Below, one piece after another: positions 1 to 8,419 of a stretch of DNA of 64,000 nucleotides. Source of the stretch: Parazoarcus communis (GTDB lineage Bacteria; Pseudomonadota; Gammaproteobacteria; Burkholderiales; Rhodocyclaceae); NCBI RefSeq assembly GCF_003111665.1, contig NZ_CP022188.1, positions 3,472,001 through 3,536,000 of the forward strand, given 5' to 3'. Made by a program: the position numbers and the translations under genes. Each line of letters begins with the position of its first letter. The stretch's first letter is position 1. The notes under the pieces were generated by a model. It had not been told where the DNA came from. It did not search any database and saw nothing but the letters and a program-made list of their open reading frames with translations.

Positions 1-2
1 GG

Positions 3-743
3 CGCGATCTCGACGTATGGTTTCAACCGATCGTCGAAGCGAATTCGGGCCGCGCGGTCGGCATGGAGGCGCTTGCGCGCTGGTCTCTCGATGGCAACTT
101 CGTTCCACCCGGGGAGTTTGTTGCGATCGCGGAAGACACGGGCTTGATCGTCCGCCTCGGTCAATTCGTCTTTGATCAGGTTGGCGAGGCAATGCAGGGG
201 CTTTGCCGCCTCTATCCGGAACTGCAGTGCAGCGTCAATCTCTCCGTCGCGCAGTTCCACAGAACGGGTCTGGTCAAGGACATTCGCGAAACGTTTGATC
301 GGTACTCAGTGCCGGCTTCTGCGGTGCGTCTCGAGCTGACGGAAAGCATGCTCGTCGAGGCTGGATCGGCGATTGTTCCCGTCATGCGTGAGTTGATCGG
401 CCTTGGATATCATTTCCATCTCGACGACTTCGGCACCGGCTATTCCTCGCTCGATCGATTGCGCAACCTGCCATTCCATTCGCTCAAGATCGACCGCAGC
501 TTCATCGTCGGCCTGTGCGCCGGAAATGACGTCATGGCACGTAATATCGCCAACATCGGGAAAGAACTCGGCATGGAGATTATTGCGGAGGGGGTCGAGC
601 AGCCAGAAGAACTGGAACAACTGCGTCAGATTGGCTGCGACTTTATTCAGGGCTTCTATTTCGCGAAACCCATGCCGCTTGACGATTTGTATCCCTGGCT
701 CGCGAACAATCAGCGCTTGTCGGAAAAGCAAAAATCCGCGTAG
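3..743 (+). CDS. EAL-domain c-di-GMP phosphodiesterase, C-terminal part (5' end outside window)
   Basis: The reading frame is open from the window edge, so this is the C-terminal part of a longer protein. The sequence shows a nearly complete EAL domain: the EALARW signature just after the edge, then [23 protein letters not shown] and AEGVE. These carry the metal-binding and catalytic residues, so the domain should hydrolyse c-di-GMP to pGpG. Whether a GGDEF, PAS or membrane sensor part precedes it cannot be seen. The ATG at 63 lies inside the EAL motif and is not a real start. Confidence 0.9.
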   Translation, partial: RDLDVWFQPIVEANSGRAVGMEALARWSLDGNFVPPGEFVAIAEDTGLIVRLGQFVFDQVGEAMQGLCRLYPELQCSVNLSVAQFHRTGLVKDIRETFDRYSVPASAVRLELTESMLVEAGSAIVPVMRELIGLGYHFHLDDFGTGYSSLDRLRNLPFHSLKIDRSFIVGLCAGNDVMARNIANIGKELGMEIIAEGVEQPEELEQLRQIGCDFIQGFYFAKPMPLDDLYPWLANNQRLSEKQKSA

Positions 744-821
744 CGCTCGCGCAAACCGGACGCGTCCGATCTGCGTCCATTGTTCGGGCTGGCGGGCAGG
801 CTTGAACCCGGCCAGCCCCAG

Positions 822-851
822 GGCGTCAGATGTTCTCTATCTCCTGACGCC
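822..851. terminator. Inverted repeat between EAL gene and argC remnant
   Basis: GGCGTCAG (822-829) pairs with CTGACGCC (844-851) around a 14-nt loop. It sits 80 nt after the EAL stop and just before the end of the argC remnant on the other strand. There is no T tract, so it is only a weak terminator candidate. Confidence 0.3.
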
Positions 852-856
852 GCCTG

Positions 857-1253
857 TTAAAGCGCCAGTCCGGCCGTCTCGTCCAGCCCCAGCATGATGT
901 TCATGCACTGGATGGCAGCGCCTGAGGCGCCCTTGCCGAGGTTGTCGAAACGCGCAGCGACGAGGATCTGGTCGTCGTGACCGAAGGCGAAGATCTCGGC
1001 GCGGTTGGTGTCGTTGCAGGTGGTCGCGGGCAGGAAGCCGTTGTCCAGCATCGGCGCGGGGTCCGACGGCATGACCTTGATGAAGGTCTCGCCGGCGTAG
1101 TACTCCGCGAAAATGGCGCTGGACGTCGGCTGCGGATACCTTCTGCTTGAGCAGGCGCGGCAGCAACGGTACAGCCACCACCATGCCCTGGGCAAAGTTG
1201 CCGACGATGGGGGGGAACAGCGGCTTGTTGGCGAGGCCGGTCAGGGTCTGCAT
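857..1253 (-). pseudogene. Truncated, frameshifted duplicate of the argC 3' part
   Basis: About 400 bp closely match the C-terminal third of the intact argC at 2509-3468, from the stop codon up to the [11 protein letters not shown] region. Upstream of about 1253 the similarity stops abruptly and no start or catalytic-Cys part follows. One extra base near 1110-1115 (gaaaatggcg here, gaaaaagcg in the intact gene) shifts the frame, so the fragment is dead on two counts. The dehydrogenase N-terminal domain and the active-site Cys are absent. It is the product of a local partial duplication, with the PEP-CTERM gene now between the two copies. Confidence 0.9.
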
Positions 1254-1382
1254 CTCCTGGCCGGATCGTCGGCCGGGAAGATGCCGAAGGCGCCAAGGTA
1301 TTGTCGAGAAACTTTACACTTTACAATGCGAAAGTTCTACGGCGCTAGACTTAAAGACAATAAAAACAAAGGCTTAAGATTT

Positions 1383-1400
1383 GTGGTATGTTTGGTGCGT
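1383..1400 (+). promoter_or_regulatory. Candidate sigma-54 promoter of the PEP-CTERM gene
   Basis: GG at 1385-1386 and GC at 1397-1398 are separated by exactly 10 nt (TGGTATGTTTGGTGCG), the -24/-12 geometry of RpoN promoters. The match to TTGC is imperfect (GTGC). It lies 80 nt upstream of the ATG at 1480. PEP-CTERM genes are often driven by sigma-54 with PrsK/PrsR, which makes the match more plausible. Confidence 0.4.
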
Positions 1401-1479
1401 TGTTCTTGATCAGGGTGGGGGTCCCACTGGTAGCCGGATCGGCTATCTATGTTCATTCAGCACTGACCTGGAGAAAACA

Positions 1480-2202
1480 ATGAAAACCATCAAGGCCTTA
1501 GCTACTGCAGCAGCACTCGCCACGGTGTCGTTCTCCGCATCGGCCGCTCCGATGACCTTTTTCGGCGAAGACCCGACCACCGCAGGTGTCCTCGGAGCAA
1601 ATTCGACCGCGGCTCGCAACACCTTCCTCAGCAACCTCAGTGGCGTTGGCACCGAGGACTTTGAAGCGCTGACCGGCTCCCAGCCCTTCAACCTCCAGTT
1701 TCCGGGCACGGCTGTCACGCTGGATGCCACGCTGGCCGGCACGATTTCGCTGGCAAGCTCACCTAGCACCGGCCGCTTTGCCACCTCAGGTACCAACTAC
1801 ATCACGGCTACGACTGGCAACTTTGAAATCACCTTCGCCACCGCGATCAGCGCATTCGGCTTCAATGGTATAGACATTGGTGACTTCGTCACCGCGCAAA
1901 TGACGATCACCCTGACCGACATCAACGGCAATCCGACTGCTTTCACCGTGCCGCACTCTCTGAATATTGGCAACACCGACCAAGCCACCCTGTTCTGGGG
2001 CTTCGTTGACGCAGGCAACAGCTACAGCTCGATTGTCTTTGGCAATGCAGGGGGTGGTGACGTCTTCGCGTTTGACGACATGGTCGTTGGTGACGTCGGC
2101 CAAATCGTGGATCCCGACCCGAATGGGGTTCCGGAACCCGCCACGCTGTTGCTGACTGCGCTGGGCTTGGGTCTGCTGGGTCTGCGCCGCAAGGTCAAGT
2201 AG
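1480..2202 (+). CDS. PEP-CTERM sorting domain protein, secreted
   Basis: The 240-residue protein has a signal peptide (MKTIKALATAAALATVSFSASA). Its middle is Thr/Gly/Ala-rich and probably beta-sheet, and it resembles no enzyme I know. The C-terminus is a typical PEP-CTERM anchor: VPEPATLLL, a hydrophobic stretch and the basic tail LRRKVK. Such proteins are exported, cleaved at PEP by exosortase (EpsH/XrtA) and end up at the cell surface or in the exopolysaccharide matrix. I chose ATG 1480 because GGAG lies just upstream and the signal peptide starts there. A longer frame from TTG 1381 would add a non-signal N-terminus. A strong terminator follows. Confidence 0.85.
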   Translation: MKTIKALATAAALATVSFSASAAPMTFFGEDPTTAGVLGANSTAARNTFLSNLSGVGTEDFEALTGSQPFNLQFPGTAVTLDATLAGTISLASSPSTGRFATSGTNYITATTGNFEITFATAISAFGFNGIDIGDFVTAQMTITLTDINGNPTAFTVPHSLNIGNTDQATLFWGFVDAGNSYSSIVFGNAGGGDVFAFDDMVVGDVGQIVDPDPNGVPEPATLLLTALGLGLLGLRRKVK

Positions 2203-2233
2203 GCACGTCGCGCAAAACATACGCGAAATGATA

Positions 2234-2264
2234 AAAAACCGGGATCGAGTATCCCGGTTTTTTT
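2234..2264 (+). terminator. Rho-independent terminator after the PEP-CTERM gene
   Basis: A perfect 10-bp stem AAACCGGGAT/ATCCCGGTTT (2236-2245 and 2251-2260) with a 5-nt loop is followed by a T run. The preceding A run could let it work in both directions. Confidence 0.9.
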
Positions 2265-2508
2265 CGTTCGACGCACTGTGAAGCAAGGTCGGCCGAGAAC
2301 CTGTCGTCCGGCAAGCGTCAATGTGCGATAAATCTGCGAGCGCGATATCGAGCCTTGCGCTGATCGCACGGGCGCGGGCCTTTACGCCACAGCGCGTGAG
2401 TGAAGTGGACGCGCGCCGGCACTGTCGCCCGTTACGCCTGCCAATTGCATTGAACCTGGCAGCCGGATCAGGGACTGTCGATCCTGACGCGCGCCATCTG
2501 GATCCCGC

Positions 2509-3468
2509 TTAAACCGCCAGCCCGGCCGTCTCGTCCAGTCCAAGCATGATGTTCATGCACTGGATGGCAGCGCCCGAGGCGCCCTTGCCGAGGTTGTCGA
2601 AACGCGCAGCGACGAGGATCTGGTCTTCGTGACCGAAGGCGAAGATCTCGGCACGGTTGGTGTCGTTGCAGGTGGTCGCGGGCAGGAAGCCGTTGTCCAG
2701 CATCGGCGCGGGGTCCGAAGGCATGACCTTGATGAAGGTCTCGCCGGCGTAGTACTCCGCGAAAAAGCGCTGGACGTCGGCTGCGGACACCTTCTGCTTG
2801 AGCAGGCGCGGCAGCAGCGGTACCGCCACCACCATGCCCTGGGCAAAGTTGCCGACGATGGGGGTGAACAGCGGTTTGTTGGCGAGGCCGGTGAGCGTCT
2901 GCATTTCGGGCAGGTGCTTGTGGGCGAGGCCCAGCGCGTAGAAGCGCGGGCTCTTCATGTTGTCGCCCAGTTCGCCGGCTTCTTCGTAGCTGGCGATCAT
3001 CTCCTTGCCGCCGCCGCTGTAGCCGGTGATGGAGTAGGTGCTGGCCGGGTAGTCGGCGGGCACGATGCCGGCGGCGACGAGCGGGTGCATCAGCATGATG
3101 AAGCCGCTGGCATGACAGCCGGGGACGGCGACCTTCTGTGCATTGCGCACGCGCTCGCGCTGACCGGGATTGAGTTCGGGCAGGCCGTAGACCCAGTCAG
3201 GGTTGGTCCGGTGGGCGGTGCTGGCGTCAAGGAAGCGGGTGCGGGTGTTGCCCGGGGCGAGCAGCGAAACCGATTCCTTCGATGCCGCATCGGGCAGGCA
3301 CAGGAAGACGACGTCGGCTGAATTGACGTACTCGGCCTTGACGGCGGGGTCCTTGCGCTTGTCTTCGGGGATGGTCAGGATCTCGATTTCGTCGCGGCCG
3401 GACAGGCGCTCGTCGATCTTGAGACCGGTGGTGCCGTGACGACCGTCGATGAAAACCTTGTAAGTCAT
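2509..3468 (-). CDS. argC: N-acetyl-gamma-glutamyl-phosphate reductase, type 2
   Basis: The 319-residue NADPH-dependent enzyme reduces N-acetylglutamyl phosphate to N-acetylglutamate semialdehyde in arginine synthesis. The N-terminus [15 protein letters not shown] and the length of about 315 mark the short type 2 family. The catalytic cysteine is Cys118 in [10 protein letters not shown]. The ATG at 3468 has GGAG upstream. Its last third is copied as a broken fragment at 857-1253. The 243 bp between the preceding terminator and argC (2266-2508) hold no gene I can support. Confidence 0.95.
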   Translation of the reverse strand: MTYKVFIDGRHGTTGLKIDERLSGRDEIEILTIPEDKRKDPAVKAEYVNSADVVFLCLPDAASKESVSLLAPGNTRTRFLDASTAHRTNPDWVYGLPELNPGQRERVRNAQKVAVPGCHASGFIMLMHPLVAAGIVPADYPASTYSITGYSGGGKEMIASYEEAGELGDNMKSPRFYALGLAHKHLPEMQTLTGLANKPLFTPIVGNFAQGMVVAVPLLPRLLKQKVSAADVQRFFAEYYAGETFIKVMPSDPAPMLDNGFLPATTCNDTNRAEIFAFGHEDQILVAARFDNLGKGASGAAIQCMNIMLGLDETAGLAV

Positions 3469-3774
3469 GCGTGTGCTCCGCTGGGCGATTACTCAAGCCC
3501 GTATTCTATGTCCGTTTTGATGAAGGTCTGCCGTCCGATGAGGTGCTGATGGATTTTGGGTACAGTGCATGTCGGTCGACGCCACGCACGGCGGTTTCGA
3601 TTGCAGCTTGCGTTACGCTCCGAAAGGCCTGTATCTCCCTGGCGAAGGCTGAGGCACACTAGTGAGGGAAGGCGGTGGGGAGTTGCCTGCTTTTTGTGGC
3701 TTGATTCTGGCCGTGTCTGCGATGCCGGCAGTGACTCACCGGGTTGAATACAAAACAAGACCGAGGAGACTCTT
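3469..3774. other. Intergenic region, no gene seen
   Basis: This 306-bp divergent spacer lies between argC (minus) and the small gene at 3775 (plus). Short frames in it overlap each other and resemble nothing. It presumably holds both promoters, but I see no clear -35/-10 pair or operator. Confidence 0.5.
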
Positions 3775-4038
3775 ATGATCAAGCGTGAACCCGGATCGAA
3801 CGTCTTGACGCTGCTGGAGGCGGCGCGCGAGATGAGCTCTGCCTCAATGGCCGAGCATGACGCCGAAGTGTTGCTGGCGGCGGCAATTCAGCATGGTGAC
3901 CTGCACGCCAACATAAAGCGCTGGGCAACGGAGCAGTGGGAAGGACGACAGCTGCCGGGAAACATCAACCGGCTGGAGACCTGCATCGCACGCGATGATT
4001 TTGATGCATGGCGGAAAAGCTGGGCCAAGGCTGACTAG
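3775..4038 (+). CDS. Small conserved-type hypothetical protein
   Basis: The 87-residue soluble, mostly helical protein (start MIKREPGSNV) has no signal peptide, membrane segment or cysteine cluster. A good ribosome site (GAGGAG) 6 nt before the ATG supports it as a real gene. It stands alone, and a GC-rich hairpin (about 4049-4076) follows the stop. I do not recognise the family. Confidence 0.7.
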   Translation: MIKREPGSNVLTLLEAAREMSSASMAEHDAEVLLAAAIQHGDLHANIKRWATEQWEGRQLPGNINRLETCIARDDFDAWRKSWAKAD

Positions 4039-4190
4039 CTTGCAGACAGGCACCCACGGCTGCGGGTGCGTGCCCATCTTCAGTACCAGGTATTGTTAGT
4101 GGTGAACATGGGCGCACATCAGGGCCGTGGAAACCGGGAGCCGGCTGTGCGCATCGTGCCCTTCATCCGGTTGTCTTTCCGTGCATCATC

Positions 4191-5090
4191 TCAGCGTGAA
4201 AAATACCCCACGCCGATCAGGCGCCCGTTCTGGGTGCTGAAGTAGCTGTGCTTCTTTTCCAGGCGGCCGGTCAGGGGGTTGCGCCAGTTGTACTCGTACT
4301 CGCCCTTGCCGTCCTTGCGCGCCAGCGCCAGCATCTCGCGACCGATTTCGACACCGTCCGGTGACTTCTGGGCGTTGGCGTCGGTCCCGACCAGGGCCGG
4401 GTTTGCGCCATGCGCCAGGACCTTGCGGGAAGCGATGTCCACCACGACCACGTACAGGTCGTCGCGCACGAAGGGGCCTTTGAAGTGCTGGAAGGCGGTC
4501 AGTGCGGCGGCTTCGTCATCGATCATCGCCTTCATCGCACGCTTGAGCAGACTTCTGGCCTGGGCCGGGGTCGCGCGAGGTGCGTAGTAGCCGACGGCGA
4601 CGATGACGTTGCCGACCCGCTGGTAGGTCGTCAGCTTGGGTTCGCTCTTGCTGTCGGCCGGGTTGAACCAGTGGTATTCGATGCGGCCGTGGTCGCTGGC
4701 CTTTGCCATCTCGACCATCTCCTTGAAGAAGGGGCGACCGTCGAGATCGGTCTCGGTCAGCACGTTCTGGCCGATCAGCACAGCAGAGGCGCCGCCGCTG
4801 GCGAGAAAGCGACCGCTCATGTCGAGGGCGTACACGTAGAGGTCACGGTCGATGAATTCAGCCTCGCGACTGAAGGCATCCACCCCCATCACGCCGGTCT
4901 TGCGGACGTGCTCTACCGCGCGCTCGAGCAGTGCGGTAGCGCGTTCGGCCTGTGGATTGCCGTAGATGCCGGGGGTGGTTTCAGCGTTGCCATTTGCTGC
5001 AGGCGTTGCGGCGACGGCTGCAGCGGGCAGCCCGAACCCGACCAGTGAGGACAGGGCTAGAACGTATAGGGGACGTCGGGTCAGCAACAT
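4191..5090 (-). CDS. Exported double-Cache-domain protein of the taurine TRAP operon
   Basis: The 299-residue protein has a cleavable-type signal peptide (MLLTRRPLYVLALSSLVGFG) and two similar Cache_2-like halves (about 45-160 and 165-295). Each half has the pattern of a helix, a DLYVYALD- or DLYVVVVD-type strand and a closing GVGYF/AVGYY-type strand. No HAMP, kinase, methyl-accepting or GGDEF output domain is attached, so it is a free periplasmic ligand-binding protein. It is the last gene of the tauXY-TRAP array, 86 nt after DctM. The start at 5090 has GGAG 8-9 nt upstream; a longer frame from 5333 would run back into dctM. Taurine or another sulfonate is the obvious candidate ligand, but that is inference. 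Confidence 0.8.
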   Translation of the reverse strand: MLLTRRPLYVLALSSLVGFGLPAAAVAATPAANGNAETTPGIYGNPQAERATALLERAVEHVRKTGVMGVDAFSREAEFIDRDLYVYALDMSGRFLASGGASAVLIGQNVLTETDLDGRPFFKEMVEMAKASDHGRIEYHWFNPADSKSEPKLTTYQRVGNVIVAVGYYAPRATPAQARSLLKRAMKAMIDDEAAALTAFQHFKGPFVRDDLYVVVVDIASRKVLAHGANPALVGTDANAQKSPDGVEIGREMLALARKDGKGEYEYNWRNPLTGRLEKKHSYFSTQNGRLIGVGYFSR

Positions 5091-5175
5091 GGTGTGTCTC
5101 CATTGGTGGCTTTCTTCGCGAAAAACGCCTTCTTGCGGGCGGCCGGCGCCGATGCGCCGGCCAGGGGGCTCACGT

Positions 5176-6516
5176 TCAATAGCCGACCATCGAAGGCAGC
5201 CACAGCGAGATCTGCGGGAAGAAGGCGATGAGGAAGATCGAGATCGTCGAAATGATGACGAAGGGATGGATGCGGGCGACGATGGCCTCGATGCTCGATC
5301 CGCCGATGCCCGAGGCAACGAACAGGTTCTCACCCAGCGGCGGCGTCATGAAACCGACCGACAGCGTGCAGATGATGACGATGCCGACGTGAGTGGGGTC
5401 CATGCCAAGCGTGTACATCACTGGCAGCAGCACTGGCACCAGGATCATGATCGCTGCGAGGGTCTCCATGAACATGCCGACGAAGAGCAGGAACACGATG
5501 ATCATCGACCAGATGAGGTAGATGTTGTCGGTCAGCCCGAGCATGGAGTCAGCGATCGTTGCCGGGATGCGCTGTTCCACCAGCAGGCGGCCGAAGACGG
5601 TCGCGGTGAAGAGGATCAGCAGCACGCGACCGGTGATCCAGGTCGTGGTGCGCAGCGAGTTGAGCAAGGACGCGAACTTCAGCTCACGGTGCAGGAAAAC
5701 GCCGACGAAGAGCGTGTAGAAAATTGCCACGATGGCCGATTCGGTCGGGGTGAACAGACCGGCGTAGATGCCGCCGAGAATGATCACCGGTGCCAGCACT
5801 GACCACACGCCCCTGCGCAACGAGGTGCGAATCTCGGTGAAGGACCATTTTTCGGTGAGACCGACGTAGCCGTGCTTCTTCGAGATGAAGTAGTTGATCA
5901 CCACCAGACTGCCCGCCATCACGATGCCTGGAACCACACCGGCGACGAACAGCTTCGGGATCGACACCGACGCAAACTCGCCATACTTGGCAACGGCCTC
6001 CGGTGGCGGCATCAGGCCCATGGCCGAGATGCCGAAGATCACCATCGGGATGGAGGGCGGGATGATGATGCCGAGGCCACCCGAGGCGGCGGTGACGGCC
6101 GAGGCGTAGCTGCGGTCGTAGTTGCGTTTGGTCATGGCCGGGATCATCAGCATGCCGACGGCTGCGGTGGTGGCCGGACCGGAGCCCGAGATGGCGCCGA
6201 AGAACAGGCAGGCCAGCACGGTGGCCGCGCCAAGGCCGCCGGTGATCGGGCCGGCAAGGGTTTCGGCGATATCCACCAGTCTGCGCGAGATGCCTGCGGC
6301 TTCCATCAGTGCGCCGGCGAGCACGAAGGCGGGCAGGGCCATCAGCGGAAAGCTGCCCACCGAGGTGAAGGCAATCTGCACGAAGGCGATCGGGTTTTTC
6401 TCCACTGCAATGAAGGTGGCAAGTGCAGCACCACCCAGTGCAATGGTGATCGGCGCCCCCAGCAGCAGCATGAGGAAGAATCCGCCGAACAGGATTTCTA
6501 CGATATAGGCGTCCAT
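5176..6516 (-). CDS. TRAP transporter large permease, DctM family (TauM-like)
   Basis: The 446-residue inner-membrane protein with about 12-13 hydrophobic segments is the ion-coupled translocation subunit of a TRAP transporter. Recognisable signatures include GAISGSGPATTAAVG and IIIPPSIPMVIFG, and PPLGENLF near the C-terminus. It follows DctQ by 27 nt and DctP by about 730 nt. Its place behind tauXY points to taurine uptake, the role proposed for TauKLM in other bacteria. The substrate cannot be read from the sequence. Confidence 0.9.
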   Translation of the reverse strand: MDAYIVEILFGGFFLMLLLGAPITIALGGAALATFIAVEKNPIAFVQIAFTSVGSFPLMALPAFVLAGALMEAAGISRRLVDIAETLAGPITGGLGAATVLACLFFGAISGSGPATTAAVGMLMIPAMTKRNYDRSYASAVTAASGGLGIIIPPSIPMVIFGISAMGLMPPPEAVAKYGEFASVSIPKLFVAGVVPGIVMAGSLVVINYFISKKHGYVGLTEKWSFTEIRTSLRRGVWSVLAPVIILGGIYAGLFTPTESAIVAIFYTLFVGVFLHRELKFASLLNSLRTTTWITGRVLLILFTATVFGRLLVEQRIPATIADSMLGLTDNIYLIWSMIIVFLLFVGMFMETLAAIMILVPVLLPVMYTLGMDPTHVGIVIICTLSVGFMTPPLGENLFVASGIGGSSIEAIVARIHPFVIISTISIFLIAFFPQISLWLPSMVGY

Positions 6517-6543
6517 GTCTAGTCTCTCTGCGGGTGGCCGCGT

Positions 6544-7089
6544 TTATTGTTGTGTGGCTGCGGTTTTCTTGAGCTTCTCGATCTCTTCCGCTTCCGGGTC
6601 CATCAGTTCCACCCCCTTGAACAGGGTGAGGTAGAGGTTCCACAGGATGCGGATCGACATCAGCGTGAAGGCTGCCGGCAGGATCATGTAGAAGTACTTC
6701 ATCGGCAGCCCGAGGGTCTGCGACTTCCAGAACAGGTTCATGCGGTTGAACACGAAGTCGTAGCTCAGGTACACGAAGTACATGTTGAAGCACACCCACA
6801 GCACGTCCGACAGGGCCATGCAGACCTTGCGAACGATGGGCGGGAAGAACCTGAACTGGAAGGTGACGCGGTTGTGGGCCGACATCTTTGCCGCGACGGT
6901 CGCGCCGAGGTAGGCAAACCAGACGAACATGTAGGTCGCGAGTTCTTCGCCCCAAGGCAACGAGTACTGGAAGAACTGGCGCAACAGGATCTGAACGAAC
7001 AGCAGCACCACGAAGCAGGCAAGCAGTGCTTCCGCCAGGTACTCCTCGATATTTCCAACGAGCTTCAGAGCGACGTTTTTGATGGACAT
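6544..7089 (-). CDS. TRAP transporter small permease, DctQ family (TauL-like)
   Basis: The 181-residue protein has four predicted membrane helices. The DctQ pattern RQFFQYSLPWGEELATYMFVW is visible at about 38-58. The C-terminal tail is charged (EAEEIEKLKK). It is the partner of the DctM at 5176-6516 and lies between it and the binding-protein gene. Confidence 0.9.
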   Translation of the reverse strand: MSIKNVALKLVGNIEEYLAEALLACFVVLLFVQILLRQFFQYSLPWGEELATYMFVWFAYLGATVAAKMSAHNRVTFQFRFFPPIVRKVCMALSDVLWVCFNMYFVYLSYDFVFNRMNLFWKSQTLGLPMKYFYMILPAAFTLMSIRILWNLYLTLFKGVELMDPEAEEIEKLKKTAATQQ

Positions 7090-7211
7090 GGCATGCTCCG
7101 CGGAATCAGAAGTGCAAATGCAGTGATCGGGCCGTGAGCGGGTCGTGCTGCAGCGTCGTTCGGCATTTCGATCAGGGACAGGTGCAGAAGGCGCGCACCT
7201 TGGGGAGAAAG

Positions 7212-7237
7212 CTGCCGGAGCATGGATGCTCCGGCAG
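7212..7237 (-). terminator. Intercistronic hairpin after dctP
   Basis: A perfect 12-bp inverted repeat, CTGCCGGAGCAT/ATGCTCCGGCAG with a 2-nt loop, starts 9 nt after the DctP stop. No T tract follows on the minus strand. This is the usual position for a structure that stabilises or partly terminates the binding-protein message before the permease genes. Confidence 0.7.
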
Positions 7238-7245
7238 TCCGGGAC

Positions 7246-8241
7246 TTAGCGGCCGAGCGACTTCAGGACTTTGTCGAGCTTGTCCTTGCCGCCGATGCTG
7301 CTGTAGAACTTCGGCCACACCGTGGTGGTGGCCTTTTCGATGAACTCTTTTTCACCGTTGGCAGCGTCGCTGATCTGCATGCCCTTGGCGGCGAGATCCT
7401 TCTTGATCTTATCTTCGGTCTCGAGCAGGTACTTGTAGCTGTGCTCGGTGGCTTCACGACCGGCTTCGAGGATGGCCTTCTGTACGTCAGGTTTCTGATC
7501 CTGGAAAACGGACTCGCTGACGATCAGCGGCTCGAGCGAGAAGATGTAGCGGATGTTGGTGACGTACTTCTGCACTTCGTTGAACTTCATCGCCGATACG
7601 GTGATATAGGGGTTGTCCTGGCCATCAACCACGCGCTGCTGCAACGCGGTGAAGGTCTCGGACCAGGCCATCGGCGTCGGGTTGATGCCCCAGGACTGAT
7701 AGGTGGCGATCATGATCTCGTTCTTCGGTACGCGGATCACCATGCCCTTGAGGTCGGCAACGGTGGTTACCGGTTTCTTCGAGTTGGTGAGTACGCGAAA
7801 GCCCGAATAAGCCCAGCCGACGATGCGAACACCAGCATCGCGGATGGTGTTTTCCGTAAGTTCCTTGCCAATCTCGCCCTGGGTCAGCTTCTTGGCGTCT
7901 TCTGCGCTCTGGATGACGTAGGGCAGGGTCAGAACGCCCACCGAGGGGGAGAACGGTGTGACGTTGTTGATTGCCAGCACCGAGAAGTCCAGCGTACCGA
8001 GCGCAGCGTTGTTCACGGTGTTCTGCTCGTCACCAAGCTGACCGTTGGGGAACAGGTCCAGCCTGTGCTTACCAGCGGTTTTCTTCTCGAAGAGGGTCTT
8101 GAAGGTCTGGCCGAGCTCCCACTGCGTGCCACCAGCAGCATCACCCAGCGCCATCTTGAAGTTGGCGGCGAACGCACCTTGCGATCCGGCGATCAGGCCG
8201 GCGGTAAGGAACGAGATCAGTACGGTTTTCTTCAGGCTCAT
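7246..8241 (-). CDS. TRAP transporter periplasmic binding protein, DctP family (TauK-like)
   Basis: The 331-residue exported protein starts with the signal peptide MSLKKTVLISFLTAGLIAGS. The family core shows as FPNGQLGDEQ, FRVLTNSKKPV, LKGMVIRVP and VVDGQDNPY, the last regions containing the substrate carboxylate- or sulfonate-binding Arg. I chose the second ATG (8241), which has GGAG 6 nt upstream; the ATG at 8253 lacks a good site and would spoil the signal peptide. It is flanked by tauY upstream and DctQ downstream. Its own palindromic operator candidate is 24 nt upstream. Confidence 0.9.
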   Translation of the reverse strand: MSLKKTVLISFLTAGLIAGSQGAFAANFKMALGDAAGGTQWELGQTFKTLFEKKTAGKHRLDLFPNGQLGDEQNTVNNAALGTLDFSVLAINNVTPFSPSVGVLTLPYVIQSAEDAKKLTQGEIGKELTENTIRDAGVRIVGWAYSGFRVLTNSKKPVTTVADLKGMVIRVPKNEIMIATYQSWGINPTPMAWSETFTALQQRVVDGQDNPYITVSAMKFNEVQKYVTNIRYIFSLEPLIVSESVFQDQKPDVQKAILEAGREATEHSYKYLLETEDKIKKDLAAKGMQISDAANGEKEFIEKATTTVWPKFYSSIGGKDKLDKVLKSLGR

Positions 8242-8264
8242 GATTGGCTCCATCTCTCTGTCTA

Positions 8265-8279
8265 GTCCGATGATCGGAC
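8265..8279. promoter_or_regulatory. Perfect palindrome upstream of the TRAP genes
   Basis: GTCCGATGATCGGAC has two 7-bp arms around one base, 24 nt upstream of the dctP start. It shares the TCCGAT/ATCGGA half-site with the candidate IclR operators next to xsc. It probably marks a separate control point for the transporter genes within the tau array. Confidence 0.5.
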
Positions 8280-8386
8280 AGGGGCTGTGTTGCTGCTAGG
8301 GGTGGATACCCTTGGTCACGCTTGGCGTGCCGGATGGGGTTTCCTTGTTCTAGTGAACTGCGCTCCATGTGTTGGGTGGGTGGGGA

Positions 8387-8406
8387 CTTCCGGCATGTGC
8401 CGGAAG
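8387..8406 (-). terminator. Hairpin between tauY and dctP
   Basis: CTTCCGGCA and TGCCGGAAG form a perfect 9-bp stem with a 2-nt loop, 13 nt after the tauY stop. There is no T tract, so it may be an mRNA-stability or Rho-dependent element separating enzyme and transporter expression. Confidence 0.55.
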
Positions 8407-8419
8407 ACCATGAGGTGTA

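Noticed and set aside
2321..2512. 63-codon plus-strand frame between the terminator and argC
   Set aside because: No ribosome site, no family resemblance, and it overlaps the end of argC.
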